Shown piece by piece: positions 56,218 through 64,000 of a DNA stretch of 64,000 bases. The notes beneath the pieces are model-generated. The model saw only the letters and a program-made list of their open reading frames with translations, did not search any database and was not told the origin of the DNA. This DNA comes from an uncultured Sphingomonadales bacterium (GTDB lineage: Bacteria; Pseudomonadota; Alphaproteobacteria; Sphingomonadales; Rhodothalassiaceae). Within the stretch, counting starts at the first letter, position 1. The number at the start of each line of letters is the position of its first letter. Where the stretch lies: positions 61,731-125,730 of the forward strand of contig CANMND010000007.1 in NCBI GenBank assembly GCA_947499155.1, read 5' to 3'. The position numbers and the translations under genes were made by a program.

Positions 56218-57584
56218 TGCGTTACACAAGTACACGGGCCGATCTGGATCAGGATTTTTCAACCGTGGTTGCCAGTGGTCTGGCCCCCGATGGTGGACTT
56301 TATCTGCCGCAAGAGATCCCACAGATCACACCCGAAGATCTGGCACATCTCGCTGACGCTGATTATGCCACATGCCTAAGTTTTGTTGGTCGTCTATTTG
56401 ATGGTGGTGCTCTGGACGCCCAGGCCTGGGACCGCCTCGCCCGGCGCGCCCTTAAAGGGTTCCGTCACCCGGCCATTGCGCCCCTGAACCAGCTTGCCCC
56501 GCGCCATTGGCTTTTGGAACTGTTTCATGGTCCCACTCTGTCTTTTAAGGATTATGGCCTGCAGCCCTTGTCCAGTCTTTTAAGCGAGCTTGCAGCACAT
56601 GACGGGCGCCCCTTGTTCATATTGGGTGCCACATCAGGTGATACAGGCTCTGCGGCACTTGCGGCATTTAGGGGCAAAGCCAATGCGCGGATTGTAATCC
56701 TTCATCCCCATGGCCGGGTGTCTGACGTGCAAAGACGGCAGATGACCACCCTCAATGATGACAATATTCTCAATATTGCGGTGGAGGGCAGTTTTGATGA
56801 CTGTCAGCGCATCGTAAAGGCCTTGCTGGATCAGCGCAGCGCCCAAAAGCGTGAGGCGGTTTTGTCGGTGAACTCCATCAACTGGGGACGACTTTTATTC
56901 CAGACCGCCTATTATGTGCATATGGGGGCGCGCCTGGGACGGCCGTTTGCGCTGTCGGTGCCCAGTGGTAATTTCGGCAATGCCCTGTCCGCGGTGCTGG
57001 CTGCAAAAATGGGTGTCCCGATTCATCACCTGATCGTTGCAACCAATGCAAATCGGGCGCTCAGCCGCATATTCGAGACTGGGGAAACGGTGAAGGGCAC
57101 GGTTCAGTCCACGCTCAGTCCGGCGATGGATATCCAGATTCCCAGTAATCTGGAGCGGCTTTTATATATTCTCAATAACTGTGACGCAAAAATCACCTGT
57201 AACCAGATGGAAGAATTTGCCAGAGATGGCAGACTGGCCTTGCCGGGCGATTGGCGCAAAAGCCTGCCCTTGAGCCTTGAGTCATTTTCAGTAACCGATA
57301 AAGAAGTTCTTGAATGCATCAAGGACACCTACGCCAATACGGATCGGGTGATTGATCCCCATACCGCAGTTGCCGTGGCCGCCGCCAATCGCGCCAAGGG
57401 TGCAGGTGACCTGACAATTTTATCCGTATCGACCGCGCACCCCGCAAAATTTCCGGAAGCTGTTGAGAGCGCGTTGGGTATATCACCCCTAGTTCCTGCC
57501 CTCTTGCGCGATCTTCACAAGCTGGAAGAGCGTTTTACCATCACGGAACCAACCATTGAAGCAGTTGCCGCCGCTATTGGATAA
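56217..57584 (+). CDS. thrC: Threonine synthase
   Basis: PLP enzyme of 455 residues that turns O-phosphohomoserine into threonine. The N-terminus is the typical MRYTSTRA, and the PLP lysine is in GPTLSFKDYGLQPL. The substrate or cofactor region has GATSGDTGSAAL. It directly follows thrB (TGATG). Confidence 0.97.
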   Translation: MRYTSTRADLDQDFSTVVASGLAPDGGLYLPQEIPQITPEDLAHLADADYATCLSFVGRLFDGGALDAQAWDRLARRALKGFRHPAIAPLNQLAPRHWLLELFHGPTLSFKDYGLQPLSSLLSELAAHDGRPLFILGATSGDTGSAALAAFRGKANARIVILHPHGRVSDVQRRQMTTLNDDNILNIAVEGSFDDCQRIVKALLDQRSAQKREAVLSVNSINWGRLLFQTAYYVHMGARLGRPFALSVPSGNFGNALSAVLAAKMGVPIHHLIVATNANRALSRIFETGETVKGTVQSTLSPAMDIQIPSNLERLLYILNNCDAKITCNQMEEFARDGRLALPGDWRKSLPLSLESFSVTDKEVLECIKDTYANTDRVIDPHTAVAVAAANRAKGAGDLTILSVSTAHPAKFPEAVESALGISPLVPALLRDLHKLEERFTITEPTIEAVAAAIG

Positions 57585-57609
57585 GTAGATAGGGCTTCAT
57601 CCCGTCGTC

Positions 57610-57695
57610 GTTCCATGGCCTGACCATGGAATCCATTTTGCCAGCCTCTCAGGCGAGTGAGCTGCCATGGATCCCACGATCAAGTCGTGGGATGA
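57610..57695. repeat. REP-like composite element, diverged copy
   Basis: Two imperfect palindromes: one at about 57610-57635 (GTTCCATGG..CCATGGAAT) and one at 57669-57695 (GGATCCCACGA..TCGTGGGATGAC), separated by about 34 bp. The layout and the second palindrome match the element at 63740-63826. Such GGATCCC..GGGATGAC palindromes are common intergenic repeats in alphaproteobacteria. Confidence 0.8.
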
Positions 57696-57795
57696 CGGGG
57701 TGCATTAGGGGTGTCCTGAAATGGCTGATGCAAGTAACGTGTTGGGGACTAACGGGCAGAGTGTTCAGGGGCGGTAGCTCGGGACTAGAGACATA

Positions 57796-57825
57796 AAAAA
57801 GGGCTCCATGGTGGGAGCCCTTTTC
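57796..57825. terminator. Bidirectional terminator between thrC and the M13 peptidase gene
   Basis: AAAAGGGCTCC and GGAGCCCTTTT pair around an ATGGTG loop, giving an A/T-flanked stem that can end transcription from both sides. It lies 20 bp before the M13 peptidase stop. Confidence 0.85.
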
Positions 57826-57844
57826 CAGTTCTTGTTTACAGATA

Positions 57845-59926
57845 TTACCAGATACTGACCCGGTCTTCTGGGGCCAGATAAAGGGCATCGCCTTCCTGGA
57901 CACCGAATGCGTTGTACCAGGCATCCATATTGCGAACGACGCCATTCACTCGGAATTCTTCAGGTGAATGCGGGTCAGTCTTGAGACGGGCAAGGAGTGC
58001 CTCTTCACGGTTTTTCGAGCGCCAGACCTGTGCCCAGCCGAGGAAAAAGCGCTGGTCACCTGTGAAGCCGTCAATTACAGGCGGAGTCTTTCCTTCAAGG
58101 GAGATTTTATAGGCTTCATAGGCAACAGACAGACCACCCAGATCACCGATATTCTCACCCATGGTTAGCGAACCATTAACATGCTGCCCTTCGAGAGGCT
58201 CAAAGCTGTCATATTGACCACCAAGAGCTGAGGTGCGTGCCTGAAAATTGGCGAGGTCTTCATCGGTCCACCAGTTGCGCTGGATACCATGGGCATCAGA
58301 TTTGGAACCCTGATCGTCGAAACCATGGCCCATCTCGTGGCCGATGACACCACCTATGCCACCATAATTAATCGCCGGATCCGCGTTGGGATCAAAAAAT
58401 GGCGGTTGCAAAATGGCGGCGGGAAATACGATTTCATTAAAAGACGAGTTGTAATAAGCGTTCACGGTTTGAGGGGTCATGAACCAGCGTGATTTATCCG
58501 TAGGTTTATGAAGGCGGTCCAGCATGTCTTCATAAAAGAAGTCCGAGACTGCGCGGGCATTCTTGAACAGGTCACCATGGACGATTTCAAGGGAACTGTA
58601 ATCACGCCACTTGTCCGGATAACCGATTTTCGGATTGAATGCGGCCAGCTTTTCAAAGGCAGCTTCCTTGGTTTCTTCGCCCATCCAGTCAATCTCGGCG
58701 ATGCGACGACGATAAGCCTCACGCAGGTTTTCAACCAGCTCTTCCATCTGACGTTTGGAGTCTTCAGGAAAATAGCGCTCTACGTAGATCTGGCCGATAG
58801 CCTCACCCAAGCCATTGAGGCCGCCCACAAGATTGACGCCTCTGGTCCAGCGTGGACGCTGTTCAGTCTGGCCGGACAGTACTTTACCAAAGAATTCGAA
58901 ATTGGCTGTATCAATGTCATCTGACAAAAGATTTGCGTGATTGGTAATAGCGCGGAATGTCAGCCATGCCTGCCAGGTTTCAATCGGCGTTTCTTCTATG
59001 ACATCAACAAGCGGTGCAATGGCACTTGGGGTAGTGAGATTGAGGTCTGAGAAATTCTCCATCCCTGCTGCTTTAAAAAAGCTGTCCCAGTCAAAATCCG
59101 GATAATCAGACCGCATGGCGTCCAGTGTTCTGACATTATAAGTCTTGTCACGATTACGAAGCTCTGCCCGTGGCCAGTGGTGTGTGGCGATTTCTGTTTC
59201 AAGCGCCAGAATATTTTTGGCCAGCTCTTTGGCATTGCTCATGCCTGTAAAGTCGAGCATGCGGGCGATATGGGCTTCAAACTCCGTACGGATGTTTTGA
59301 AAGCGCTCGTCGTCAGCAAGATAATAATCCCGGTCCGGCAGGCTCAACCCGCTTTGGCCTACATTGACCATGAAGCGGTCAGGATTGGCGCGATCAAAAC
59401 TGATATACGCCTGAATGGGGCTGGAAAGATCATCACGCGCGGAACGGCCAAGCATGGTGACAAGGTCTGCCTTGTCCTCAATGCCCGCGATCTCATCAAG
59501 CAGCGGTTGCAAGGGCGCAATCCCCTTGGCATTGACCGCATCCACATTCATGTAACTGTCGTAAAAGTCGCTGATTTTCTGTTCGATAGTGCCAGCTTCA
59601 AAAGATTCCGCAGCCAGTTCATCGATAATCGTCTTCACCCGCTCGTCAGAGCGATCGCGCAGAATTATGAATGCGCCATAGCGTGATTTGTCGGCTGGAA
59701 TCTCAAATGTGTCGAGCCATGTGCCATTGGCATAGCGGAAAAAGTCGTTGCCCGCTTTGACCGATGTGTCCATGGCAGTCAGGTCCACGCCCCAGGCCCC
59801 TAATTCGGCTTGGGTTGTCATATGTTCGACAGCGTTACTCTCAGCCTCGTCTTTGACAGGTGCATTGTCACAGGCTGTCAAAGCTCCGAGACAAACCCCG
59901 ACGAGCAAAAGTGCTCTTAACGTCAT
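57845..59926 (-). CDS. M13-family zinc metallopeptidase, lipoprotein
   Basis: About 693 residues from ATG 59926, which follows an AAGGA site; a longer frame starts at 59950. The lipobox ends LTAC near residue 19. Zinc ligands are in VIGHEMGHGFDDQG (HExxH) and ENIGDLGGL (third ligand Glu), with the substrate motif NAYYNSSFNEIVFPAAIL. It is of the neprilysin/PepO type: a periplasmic or surface oligopeptidase. Confidence 0.95.
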   Translation of the reverse strand: MTLRALLLVGVCLGALTACDNAPVKDEAESNAVEHMTTQAELGAWGVDLTAMDTSVKAGNDFFRYANGTWLDTFEIPADKSRYGAFIILRDRSDERVKTIIDELAAESFEAGTIEQKISDFYDSYMNVDAVNAKGIAPLQPLLDEIAGIEDKADLVTMLGRSARDDLSSPIQAYISFDRANPDRFMVNVGQSGLSLPDRDYYLADDERFQNIRTEFEAHIARMLDFTGMSNAKELAKNILALETEIATHHWPRAELRNRDKTYNVRTLDAMRSDYPDFDWDSFFKAAGMENFSDLNLTTPSAIAPLVDVIEETPIETWQAWLTFRAITNHANLLSDDIDTANFEFFGKVLSGQTEQRPRWTRGVNLVGGLNGLGEAIGQIYVERYFPEDSKRQMEELVENLREAYRRRIAEIDWMGEETKEAAFEKLAAFNPKIGYPDKWRDYSSLEIVHGDLFKNARAVSDFFYEDMLDRLHKPTDKSRWFMTPQTVNAYYNSSFNEIVFPAAILQPPFFDPNADPAINYGGIGGVIGHEMGHGFDDQGSKSDAHGIQRNWWTDEDLANFQARTSALGGQYDSFEPLEGQHVNGSLTMGENIGDLGGLSVAYEAYKISLEGKTPPVIDGFTGDQRFFLGWAQVWRSKNREEALLARLKTDPHSPEEFRVNGVVRNMDAWYNAFGVQEGDALYLAPEDRVSIW

Positions 59927-60065
59927 TTGTAATTCCTTAAATGAAAACACGACCCTTTACGGGTATTGATGGCTGATTTTAGCCCGTAAAGTTAGTGGCG
60001 AAAAGGGGGTAGTGGTTCGACATTTTTTTTGAGCATTAATTCTCGATTTTATAACGGATTCCAAG

Positions 60066-60119
60066 TTGACACTGAATTTCAAAATGATTATGCAGCATTG
60101 CAGTTGATAATTATTCGCA
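60066..60119 (+). promoter_or_regulatory. Candidate promoter with Fur-like operator
   Basis: TTGACA at 60066-60071 and a TATGCA -10 candidate at 60089-60094 have a 17-bp spacer. TGATAAT-T-ATTCGCA at 60105-60119 resembles the 7-1-7 Fur box (TGATAAT-N-ATTATCA) and would cover the start point of the siderophore receptor transcript. Iron repression is the inference. Confidence 0.45.
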
Positions 60120-60140
60120 ATAATAAAAAGGACGAACCTG

Positions 60141-62264
60141 ATGCATCCCTATAATCGTTTTGGAGCAGCAAGCCTGATCGTGCTCATGTATGCGACTACG
60201 GCCATGGCTATGGAAGAAGAGTCCAAAATCGAAGAAATTGTGGTTCAGGGAAAATATCTTTCATTGGACAAGCTCGATGCTGTGAAGACACCGACTCCGA
60301 TTATCGATATTCCCCAAAGCCTTAGCATTATTTCTTCAGACCAGATTGAGAAGCAGTCCTTTACCAATCTTGGGGATGTCCTGCGTTATACTCCGGGGCT
60401 GTCCATCAGCCAGGGCGAGGGGCACAGGGATGCGATCATTATTCGCGGTATCACATCAACGGCAGATTTTTTTATCGATGGATTGCGCGATGACGTCCAA
60501 TATTTTCGTCCGCTTTACAATCTTGAGCGTGTGGAAATTCTTCGCGGCTCTAACGCCTTGCTTTTTGGCCGCGGCGGTGGCGGTGGGGTGATAAACCGTG
60601 TCACAAAAAAACCGGTACTGGATCAGCAGTTCACCGGCCTTTCTGCAGGCATCAATACATTTGGTTCTTATAAGGTCGAAGGCGACGTCAATGTTGGAGT
60701 CGCTGAAGATGCAGCCGTTCGTCTGAATGCGTTTTATGAAGACTTGAACAATCACCGGGATTTTTTCGGTGGTGAGCGCTTTGCAGTCAATCCGACTCTG
60801 TCAATCATGGCCACGCCTGATACCGAGGTTCATTTTTCCTATGAATATGTTGATGATGATCGGGTGGTTGACCGTGGTGTCCCTTCTCAGATTGTCACAG
60901 GCGGTCCGAATGTGCCGCTAAAAGGTTTCAAGAAGACCTTCTTTGGTTCGCCGGATGGAAATCGCACAACACTCCAGGCTCATATCGCAAAGGGTCATTT
61001 GGACCACGTATTCAGTGACGCATTGCGTGGGAATTTAACTGTGCAATATGCCGACTATTCGAAGCTGTACCAGAATTTGTTTGGAAACAGTGCCGTTACA
61101 GTCGTCAACGGGTCGCCGCTGCAAGTCCAGCTGGATGGCTATCAGGACTTTACCGATCGCCAGAATTTCATCATACAGTCCAACCTTGTCAGTGAATTCA
61201 AGACTGGCCCTATCGGCCATACAGTACTTTTCGGCGGGGAGTTTGGCGATCAGGACACAGTGAACTCGCGCAATGACAATGTCTTTGCTGATAATGATAG
61301 CGACAAGATTACCATTGCTTTCACGGATCCACTCAACATTCCTGAGTTTTCATTCTCCAATCTTGTACGTGACAGGGAATCAAACGTTCAGTTCCTGTCC
61401 GTTTATCTGCAAGACCAGATAGATGTGACCGATTGGCTGAAGCTCGTAGGTGGTGTCCGCTTCGACCGTTTCGATATAGATGTGCTCGATGTTCTTGAAA
61501 AGAATGACACAAACGGCCTGAATGGTGATTTTTCACGAGTGGATGAAAAGTTCACACCGCGTCTGGGTGCAATTTTGAAGCCTGCTGAAAATATCTCAGC
61601 TTATGTCAGTTATAGTGAAACCTTTCTGCCGCGCTCTGGCGAGCAGTTTCTGACGTTAAGTCTCGACACAGAAAGTACACGCCCGCAATCGTTTAAAAAC
61701 AAGGAAGTGGGCTTGAAATGGGATATTCGGCAGGACTTGAGTGTGACAGCAGCCTTGTTTGACCTTGACCGCTCAAGCTTTACGTCGGTCGATCCGACAG
61801 ACCCAGGTCAAATCATCGTGATCGAAGGCTCCCAGACCCAGGGTTTTGAATTGCAGCTTGACGGCGCTCTCACTGACCGGTGGACCGTAACAGCAGGGTA
61901 CAGTTATCTTGATGGGAAGGTCCGGCAAAAAGACCGCGGTGGAGACCATGGCAACCGAACCGGGCAGACGCCTAGAAACATGGCTTCTCTTTGGAATACC
62001 CTCGCTCTCACAGAAAAACTGGGTATCGGGTTCGGCGCGACCTATCAGGGCAGCTACTTTGTACGGGAAGACAATTCGGTGAAAGTACCGGACTTCATTC
62101 GTGTGGATGCGGCCATTTATTACCAGTTGAAAGACAATTTGCGGTTACAGGTGAACGTCGAGAATCTTCTGGACGAGACCTATTTCCCTGACGCCCATAG
62201 TAATAGCAATATTTCGACCGGCGCACCTTTGAACGCGCGCTTTACCATCATCGGGCGTTTCTAA
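60141..62264 (+). CDS. TonB-dependent siderophore receptor
   Basis: Protein of 707 residues with a signal peptide (about 1-23). A TonB-box-like IEEIVVQGKYL is followed by the siderophore-receptor plug: DIPQSLSIISSDQIE, LGDVLRYTPGLSISQGEG and VEILRGSNALLFGRGGGGG (landmarks). The C-terminus NARFTIIGRF ends in phenylalanine. This is the FhuE/FpvA-like class for ferric hydroxamate or mixed siderophores; the exact ligand is unknown. AAAAAGG precedes the ATG. No siderophore ABC genes adjoin. Confidence 0.93.
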   Translation: MHPYNRFGAASLIVLMYATTAMAMEEESKIEEIVVQGKYLSLDKLDAVKTPTPIIDIPQSLSIISSDQIEKQSFTNLGDVLRYTPGLSISQGEGHRDAIIIRGITSTADFFIDGLRDDVQYFRPLYNLERVEILRGSNALLFGRGGGGGVINRVTKKPVLDQQFTGLSAGINTFGSYKVEGDVNVGVAEDAAVRLNAFYEDLNNHRDFFGGERFAVNPTLSIMATPDTEVHFSYEYVDDDRVVDRGVPSQIVTGGPNVPLKGFKKTFFGSPDGNRTTLQAHIAKGHLDHVFSDALRGNLTVQYADYSKLYQNLFGNSAVTVVNGSPLQVQLDGYQDFTDRQNFIIQSNLVSEFKTGPIGHTVLFGGEFGDQDTVNSRNDNVFADNDSDKITIAFTDPLNIPEFSFSNLVRDRESNVQFLSVYLQDQIDVTDWLKLVGGVRFDRFDIDVLDVLEKNDTNGLNGDFSRVDEKFTPRLGAILKPAENISAYVSYSETFLPRSGEQFLTLSLDTESTRPQSFKNKEVGLKWDIRQDLSVTAALFDLDRSSFTSVDPTDPGQIIVIEGSQTQGFELQLDGALTDRWTVTAGYSYLDGKVRQKDRGGDHGNRTGQTPRNMASLWNTLALTEKLGIGFGATYQGSYFVREDNSVKVPDFIRVDAAIYYQLKDNLRLQVNVENLLDETYFPDAHSNSNISTGAPLNARFTIIGRF

Positions 62265-62286
62265 TTAGCAACGCCTAGAAGCTCTG

Positions 62287-62332
62287 TCCCATGTCGGCGG
62301 TTATGGTCCTTGATCACGCTACCGGCATGGGA
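62287..62332 (+). other. Long-range hairpin between the receptor gene and queC
   Basis: TCCCATG and CATGGGA pair over 7 bp, with CGG/CCG extension inside, around a 24-nt centre. There is no T-tract and it does not look like a preQ1 riboswitch. It may be a weak terminator or leader structure. Confidence 0.35.
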
Positions 62333-62346
62333 TACGTACCGTTTCC

Positions 62347-63051
62347 ATGACAAAAGATAAATTATCACGGCCCGCAATCCTGCTTTTGTCGGGCGGGCTT
62401 GATTCTGCAACCATCGGCGCAATGGCGAAGGCTGAGGGCTTTCAACTGCATGCCCTGTCCTTTGACTATGGCCAGCGTCACAAGGCGGAACTTGAAGCCG
62501 CAGCGCGCGTGGCCGATATGCTGGGTGTGGTGGAGCACAAGATAGCGCATATCGACATGGCGCTGTTTGGCGGTAGCGCACTGACCACCGATATTCCCGT
62601 GCCAAAGGGCGAAGACTCCATAAGGACAGGTGACGAGGTGCCCATCACCTATGTGCCGGCGCGTAACACGATTTTCCTGTCCTATGCGTTGGCGCTGGCG
62701 GAAGTGCGTTCGGCGCGTCATATCTTTATCGGTGTAAATGCCGTGGATTTTTCCGGCTATCCCGATTGTCGCCCCGACTATATCGCAGCGTTCCAGGCCA
62801 TGTCCAATCTTGCGACTGTTGTCGGGCGTGAAGGCGGCGGTATTGAAATCTGCACACCACTTTTACACATGTCAAAAGCAGAGATTGTTACCAAGGGTAC
62901 GGAGTTGGGTGTAAATTATGCCATTACCACAAGCTGCTATGATGCAGACAGTGAGGGCCGGGCCTGTGGCGGCTGTGATGCCTGCCGCTTGCGCCGCGAA
63001 GGCTTTGAAGGCGCTGGCCTGCCCGATCCTACGTGCTATCAGACGCCATGA
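62347..63051 (+). CDS. queC: 7-cyano-7-deazaguanine synthase
   Basis: Protein of 234 residues that makes preQ0 in queuosine synthesis. The ATP pyrophosphatase loop is [10 protein letters not shown], and the zinc cysteines are in [17 protein letters not shown] with an upstream Cys in SCYDADS. The TGA overlaps the queE ATG. Confidence 0.96.
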   Translation: MTKDKLSRPAILLLSGGLDSATIGAMAKAEGFQLHALSFDYGQRHKAELEAAARVADMLGVVEHKIAHIDMALFGGSALTTDIPVPKGEDSIRTGDEVPITYVPARNTIFLSYALALAEVRSARHIFIGVNAVDFSGYPDCRPDYIAAFQAMSNLATVVGREGGGIEICTPLLHMSKAEIVTKGTELGVNYAITTSCYDADSEGRACGGCDACRLRREGFEGAGLPDPTCYQTP

Positions 63052-63689
63052 CCTACAGCGTTAAGGAAATCTTCTATACCTTGCAGGGTGAGGGCGCTCA
63101 GACCGGGCGGGCCGCCGTGTTCTGCCGCTTTTCCGGGTGCAATCTGTGGACAGGGCGGGAAGAAGACCGCGCCCACGCCATCTGCCAGTTTTGCGATACG
63201 GACTTTATTGGCACCGATGGTCAGGGCGGCGGCAAGTTCAAAACGGCAAAGGCTCTGGCACAGGCGGTCGCCGATGCCTGGCCTCATGATGAAATGCTGA
63301 ATGCAAAGCCGCTTGTGGTCTGCACCGGCGGCGAGCCGTTACTGCAACTGGATGCGCCCTTGATTGCCGCTTTCCATGAGCAGGGATTTGAAATCGCCGT
63401 CGAAACCAATGGCACGCAGGCCGCACCCGAAGGACTGGACTGGATCTGTGTCAGCCCCAAAGCCGGTGCGGAGCTGGTTCTGACCAGGGGCGATGAATTA
63501 AAGCTGGTCTATCCGCAATCGGGTGCAGAACCTGAGCGCTATGAAGGGCTGCCATTTCGGCACTTCTTCCTGCAACCCATGGACAGCCCAACCCAGGCGG
63601 AAAACATCAAATCCGCCACCCGCTATTGCATGGCGAACCCCCAATGGCGCCTAAGCCTTCAGACCCACAAGATTATCGGTATCGACTAG
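63048..63689 (+). CDS. queE: 7-carboxy-7-deazaguanine synthase
   Basis: Radical-SAM enzyme of 213 residues, one step before QueC. Cysteines C31, C46 and C49 follow the CX14CX2C spacing reported for some QueE, instead of the classic CX3CX2[20 protein letters not shown] and GGEPLLQLD are family marks. ATG 63048 overlaps the queC stop (ATGA); the frame is open to 63033. queD and queF are not in the window. Confidence 0.95.
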   Translation: MTYSVKEIFYTLQGEGAQTGRAAVFCRFSGCNLWTGREEDRAHAICQFCDTDFIGTDGQGGGKFKTAKALAQAVADAWPHDEMLNAKPLVVCTGGEPLLQLDAPLIAAFHEQGFEIAVETNGTQAAPEGLDWICVSPKAGAELVLTRGDELKLVYPQSGAEPERYEGLPFRHFFLQPMDSPTQAENIKSATRYCMANPQWRLSLQTHKIIGID

Positions 63690-63739
63690 GCCGCCATTCC
63701 ACGGCTTAGTTTTACTTCGTAATTCCCCACCACCTTTTT

Positions 63740-63826
63740 GTCATTCCCCGACTTGATCGGGGAATCCATGGTGACGCTTGCGCGGGTGTCGGGCAGGTGG
63801 ATCCCACGGTCAAGCCGTGGGATGAC
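63740..63826. repeat. REP-like composite element, copy A
   Basis: The first palindrome ATTCCCCGACT..AGTCGGGGAAT-like (63743-63765, centred on CTTGATCG) and the second GGATCCCACGG..CCGTGGGATGAC (63799-63826) are joined by a 33-bp GC-rich spacer. The first 57 bp (63740-63796) recur exactly at 63944-64000. Confidence 0.9.
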
Positions 63827-63840
63827 AGGAGGGGGTGGTC

Positions 63841-63892
63841 TCACCTCTCGCCTCTCACCTCTCACCTCTCACCTCTCGCCTCTCGCCTCTCA
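63841..63892. repeat. 7-bp tandem repeat (CCTCTCR)n
   Basis: Seven consecutive copies of CCTCTCA or CCTCTCG lie between the two REP copies, a pyrimidine-rich strand with possible length variation. Confidence 0.9.
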
Positions 63893-63943
63893 CCATCTCA
63901 CGATTGTTCCTGCCTTCGCCATCTCCTGACTTGTATTTACTTC

Positions 63944-64000
63944 GTCATTCCCCGACTTGATCGGGGAATCCATGGTGACGCTTGCGCGGGTGTCGGGCAG
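63944..64000. repeat. REP-like composite element, copy B (runs off the window)
   Basis: The 57 bases from GTCATTCC to the end of the window are identical to 63740-63796. The second palindrome lies beyond the window edge. Confidence 0.88.

Noticed and set aside
62287..62346. preQ1 riboswitch before queC
   Set aside because: Position is suggestive, but the conserved preQ1 hairpin-plus-A-rich-tail pattern is absent; only an unrelated hairpin is visible.
63841..63897. CRISPR-like array
   Set aside because: A 7-bp simple tandem repeat without spacers and with no cas genes nearby.

Overview
The window comes from an alphaproteobacterium. Three features point that way: DUF1244 and DUF2312 proteins, a tiny aa3-type cytochrome oxidase subunit IV in front of a three-gene pntAA-pntAB-pntB transhydrogenase, and a complete ccoNOQP-ccoGHIS cluster. 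GC content looks moderate (low-to-mid fifties by eye). The mix suggests a marine or aquatic, motile, respiring heterotroph, perhaps near Kordiimonadales or Iodidimonadales; that placement is a guess. Coding density is high. I saw no prophage, IS element, integron, CRISPR array or rRNA operon.

Layout. 1-4.2 kb: envelope genes, namely the end of an LpxR-type lipid A deacylase and a ydbH-ynbE-ydbL operon for inter-membrane lipid transport. 4.4-12.5 kb: the cbb3 high-affinity terminal oxidase (ccoNOQP) and its assembly genes (ccoGHIS), behind a near-perfect FNR/FixK-type box with a matching -10. 12.5-18.6 kb: a cobalamin riboswitch, a TonB receptor, a BtuF-BtuC-BtuD uptake system, and two co-directional enzymes (VOC and SDR). 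18.6-25.3 kb: a large zinc metalloprotease with a YceI-like gene, two tandem paralogous secreted proteins of unknown family, and small exported or VOC proteins. 25.3-33.5 kb: a chemoreceptor with a histidine-rich membrane sensor, panC, a response regulator, mgtE, tRNA-Leu(GAG), an orphan FliN-like protein, lipB and a secreted subtilisin-like protease. 33.5-41.8 kb: a TPP riboswitch and thiC, a SulP transporter, a CBS-containing histidine kinase, tRNA-Ser(GCT), a ClC channel and a GNAT protein. 42-49 kb: a META lipoprotein, N-formylglutamate amidohydrolase, prepilin peptidase, DUF1244, DUF2312, murI, an NtrC-like regulator and a UbiB/ABC1 kinase. 49-57.6 kb: the small oxidase subunit and pnt genes, a diguanylate cyclase, an M24 peptidase and thrB-thrC. 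57.6-64 kb: REP-like repeats, an M13 metallopeptidase, a siderophore-type TonB receptor with a Fur-like box, queC-queE, and more REP-like repeats running to the end.

How the parts fit. The cbb3 genes and their copper and redox assembly factors form a low-oxygen respiratory module under a predicted FNR-type switch. Two riboswitches tie vitamin status to B12 uptake and to thiamine synthesis. Much of the rest is housekeeping in short, often translationally coupled operons (ATGA and TGATG overlaps).

Most useful leads: the tandem paralogue pair at 22.2-23.8 kb; the histidine-rich chemoreceptor with an FNR-like palindrome just upstream; the VOC and SDR genes appended to the B12-riboswitch operon; the in-frame 21-bp duplication in the tiny oxidase subunit; the CBS-histidine kinase beside SulP; and the composite REP family with a 57-bp exact repeat. 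None is by itself proof of a new system. The paralogue pair is the strongest candidate for something undescribed.
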